This document shows positions 4,120 to 5,492 of a stretch of 5,492 nt of DNA, piece by piece. Position 1 is the first letter of the stretch, and the number at the start of each line of letters is the position of its first letter. The position numbers and the translations under genes were made by a program. The notes below the pieces were generated by a model that saw nothing but the letters and a program-made list of their open reading frames with translations, was not told the origin of the DNA and searched no databases. The stretch comes from Pseudomonas sp. (GTDB lineage: Bacteria; Pseudomonadota; Gammaproteobacteria; Pseudomonadales; Pseudomonadaceae), in assembly GCA_003525045.1 (NCBI GenBank), contig DQGF01000540.1, positions 1 to 5,492 of the forward strand. The letters are read 5' to 3'.

Positions 4120-5391
4120 ATGAAAAAAGTAATGCTCAAAACCACCCTTAGCCTCGCCGTTACCTTGGCATCCACCCAGATCTTTGCAAGTGGCTTCGCC
4201 CTCAACGAACAAAGCATCAGCGGGATGGGTATAGGTTTTGCCGGGCGATCTTCTTCTGCCGACGACGCATCCACCATTTTTGGCAACCCTGCCGGCATGT
4301 CTCGCCTCAAACGCGAACAAGTGACCGGCGGTGTTGCATTTATCGATGCACACACTGACATCAGTGATGCCAGCTCCCGTCCGAATGGTGGCACCAACAA
4401 AGGTGACATGGTCCCTTTCATGGGCGTGCCAATGGGCTACTACGTAAAGCCAATCGATGACCAGTGGGCATTCGGCATCGGCGTGTACGCTCCATTCGGC
4501 CTGGTGACCGATTACGAGAACGGCTTTGCCGGCCGTTACTTCGGCAGCAAGAGCGAAGTCAAGATCGTCACCATCCAGCCAACCGTCAGCTACGCCTTCA
4601 ACGACAAGGTTTCCATCGGTTTCGGCCCGACCATCAACCGCATCGACGGCAAGCTGGAATCGAACCTGTCGCTCGACCCGCGCGCGCCGGATGGCGAAGT
4701 CAAGATCAAGGGTGACGATACTGCGCTGGGCTACAACGTTGGTATCCTGGTTCAAGCCACCGACAGCACCAGCGTCGGCCTGACCTACCACTCGAAAGTG
4801 AAGTACAAGCTTGATGGTGATACCAAGGTCAACTACGGCCTCCTCGGCGCCTTGGGTCAGAACCCGAACCAGAAGTTCGACGCTTCGCTGGACATCACTA
4901 CTCCTGAATCGGTCGACTTCTCGGTTACCCACAAACTGGACAACCAGTGGACCCTCTACGCAGGCAGCACCTGGACTCGCTGGAGTCGCCTGAAAGAAAT
5001 CACCGTCGAGAACGAAGGCGTTCCTGCCGCTCTGGCCGCACGCGGCTTCGGCACCATCACCGAAGAGCAGAACTGGCACGACACCTGGGCTCACGCTATT
5101 GGCGCGTCCTACCAGTTGAACAAGCAATGGGTACTGCGTACCGGTCTGTCCGTTGACCAGGCGCCGACCAACAACGAAAACCGCTCCCCACGCATCCCGA
5201 CTGGCGATCGCACAATCTTCAGCCTCGGTGCTGGCTGGAGCCCGTCCGACGACCTGACCATCGACGTGGCGTATTCGTACCTGCGTGAAGAGTCGGTCAA
5301 GGTCAACGACAACAACGGCCGCCAGGCCTACGACGCCAAGTATGAAAACTATGCGAATGGTTTCGGTGTAGGTGCGACCTACCGTTTCTGA
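4120..5391 (+). CDS. fadL: FadL/OmpP1/TodX family outer-membrane porin (423 aa)
   Basis: FadL proteins are 14-strand outer-membrane beta-barrels with an N-terminal hatch that let long-chain fatty acids and other hydrophobic compounds cross by lateral diffusion. Residues 1-23 are a signal peptide (KK, hydrophobic core, IFA then S), giving a mature start SGFALNEQSISGMG, close to that of E. coli FadL. SADDASTIFGNPAGM follows, with the conserved NPA at 56-58 in the hatch. The rest alternates hydrophobic and polar residues in beta-strand style with many aromatic-girdle residues, and the chain ends in YRF, the terminal-Phe signal for BAM assembly. Length is near the family norm (E. coli precursor 446 aa). 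AGGAG lies 8 nt before the ATG. Codon use is highly optimised, suggesting strong expression. The family is certain; whether the main substrate is fatty acid or another hydrophobic compound is not. Pseudomonads usually carry several paralogues, so the symbol denotes family. Confidence 0.95.
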   Translation: MKKVMLKTTLSLAVTLASTQIFASGFALNEQSISGMGIGFAGRSSSADDASTIFGNPAGMSRLKREQVTGGVAFIDAHTDISDASSRPNGGTNKGDMVPFMGVPMGYYVKPIDDQWAFGIGVYAPFGLVTDYENGFAGRYFGSKSEVKIVTIQPTVSYAFNDKVSIGFGPTINRIDGKLESNLSLDPRAPDGEVKIKGDDTALGYNVGILVQATDSTSVGLTYHSKVKYKLDGDTKVNYGLLGALGQNPNQKFDASLDITTPESVDFSVTHKLDNQWTLYAGSTWTRWSRLKEITVENEGVPAALAARGFGTITEEQNWHDTWAHAIGASYQLNKQWVLRTGLSVDQAPTNNENRSPRIPTGDRTIFSLGAGWSPSDDLTIDVAYSYLREESVKVNDNNGRQAYDAKYENYANGFGVGATYRF

Positions 5392-5398
5392 TGATTCT

Positions 5399-5421
5399 CG
5401 GCGAGCCTGAACCCCTCGCCG
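5399..5421 (+). repeat. Hairpin after the fadL stop
   Basis: CGGCGAG pairs with CTCGCCG around a 9-nt loop, 7 nt after the stop codon and 9 nt before the terminator. Its left arm plus the start of the loop repeats the 12 nt at 3413-3424 exactly. It could protect the 3' end of the mRNA. Confidence 0.5.
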
Positions 5422-5430
5422 CCTGAATTG

Positions 5431-5468
5431 AAAAAGCCCCGCGCTCTTGAACAGAGGCGGGGCTTTTT
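5431..5468 (+). terminator. Rho-independent terminator of the fadL-like gene
   Basis: AAAAAGCCCCGC pairs with GCGGGGCTTTTT (12 bp), extended inward by CTCT/AGAG with one bulged G and a TGAAC loop. The T5 tail and the A5 on the left arm make it a likely bidirectional terminator, which suggests the gene beyond the window edge may face it on the minus strand. Confidence 0.95.
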
Positions 5469-5492
5469 AGTGGGCGTCGATCACCCCCCACT

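Noticed and set aside
4114..5127. 337-codon minus-strand reading frame
   Set aside because: It is antisense to the fadL-like gene, whose signal peptide, NPA motif and C-terminal Phe are clear; no ribosome binding site or recognisable motif supports the antisense frame.

Overview
The window looks like chromosome of a fluorescent-group Pseudomonas. The evidence is high GC with strong third-position G/C bias, an RmuC and a FadL-type porin that read like Pseudomonas proteins, Pseudomonas-style U-tailed terminators, and a REP palindrome (GGGAGC-AA-GCTCCC with a GTGG head) of the kind scattered through P. fluorescens genomes. Genus is inferred from sequence character only; no search was run.

Layout. 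Positions 1-115 hold a REP/BIME-like hairpin cluster. A minus-strand pair follows: rmuC (116-1594), a membrane-anchored predicted nuclease-fold protein, preceded 61 nt upstream by a short Sel1-repeat protein (1656-1979). The two probably form one operon with a possible promoter near 2012-2039. From 1980 to 2981 there is about 1 kb without a convincing gene. It contains a DnaA-box palindrome, AT-rich tracts, and, from about 2600 to 2965, a dense series of hairpins with competing pairings. That series leads into a small plus-strand gene of 76 codons (2982-3212), which ends in a clear terminator (3237-3266).

Next on the plus strand is a hairpin-rich leader (3394-3464) and a 161-aa protein (3489-3974). 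Its motif layout resembles a phage lysozyme/lytic-transglycosylase-like family, but it has Gln where the catalytic Glu would be expected. After 145 nt with no terminator, but with a long imperfect stem next to the ribosome binding site, comes a FadL/OmpP1-type outer-membrane porin for long-chain fatty acids or similar hydrophobic compounds (4120-5391). It is closed by a strong bidirectional-looking terminator (5431-5468).

The protein-coding content is ordinary core genome, and I see no mobile island, CRISPR array or tRNA. The unusual part is the non-coding DNA. All three plus-strand genes have strong predicted RNA structure upstream, and the 2600-2965 segment looks like a possible undescribed structured leader or regulatory RNA with terminator/antiterminator-like alternatives. 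This rests on hand-found complementarity and is a hypothesis.
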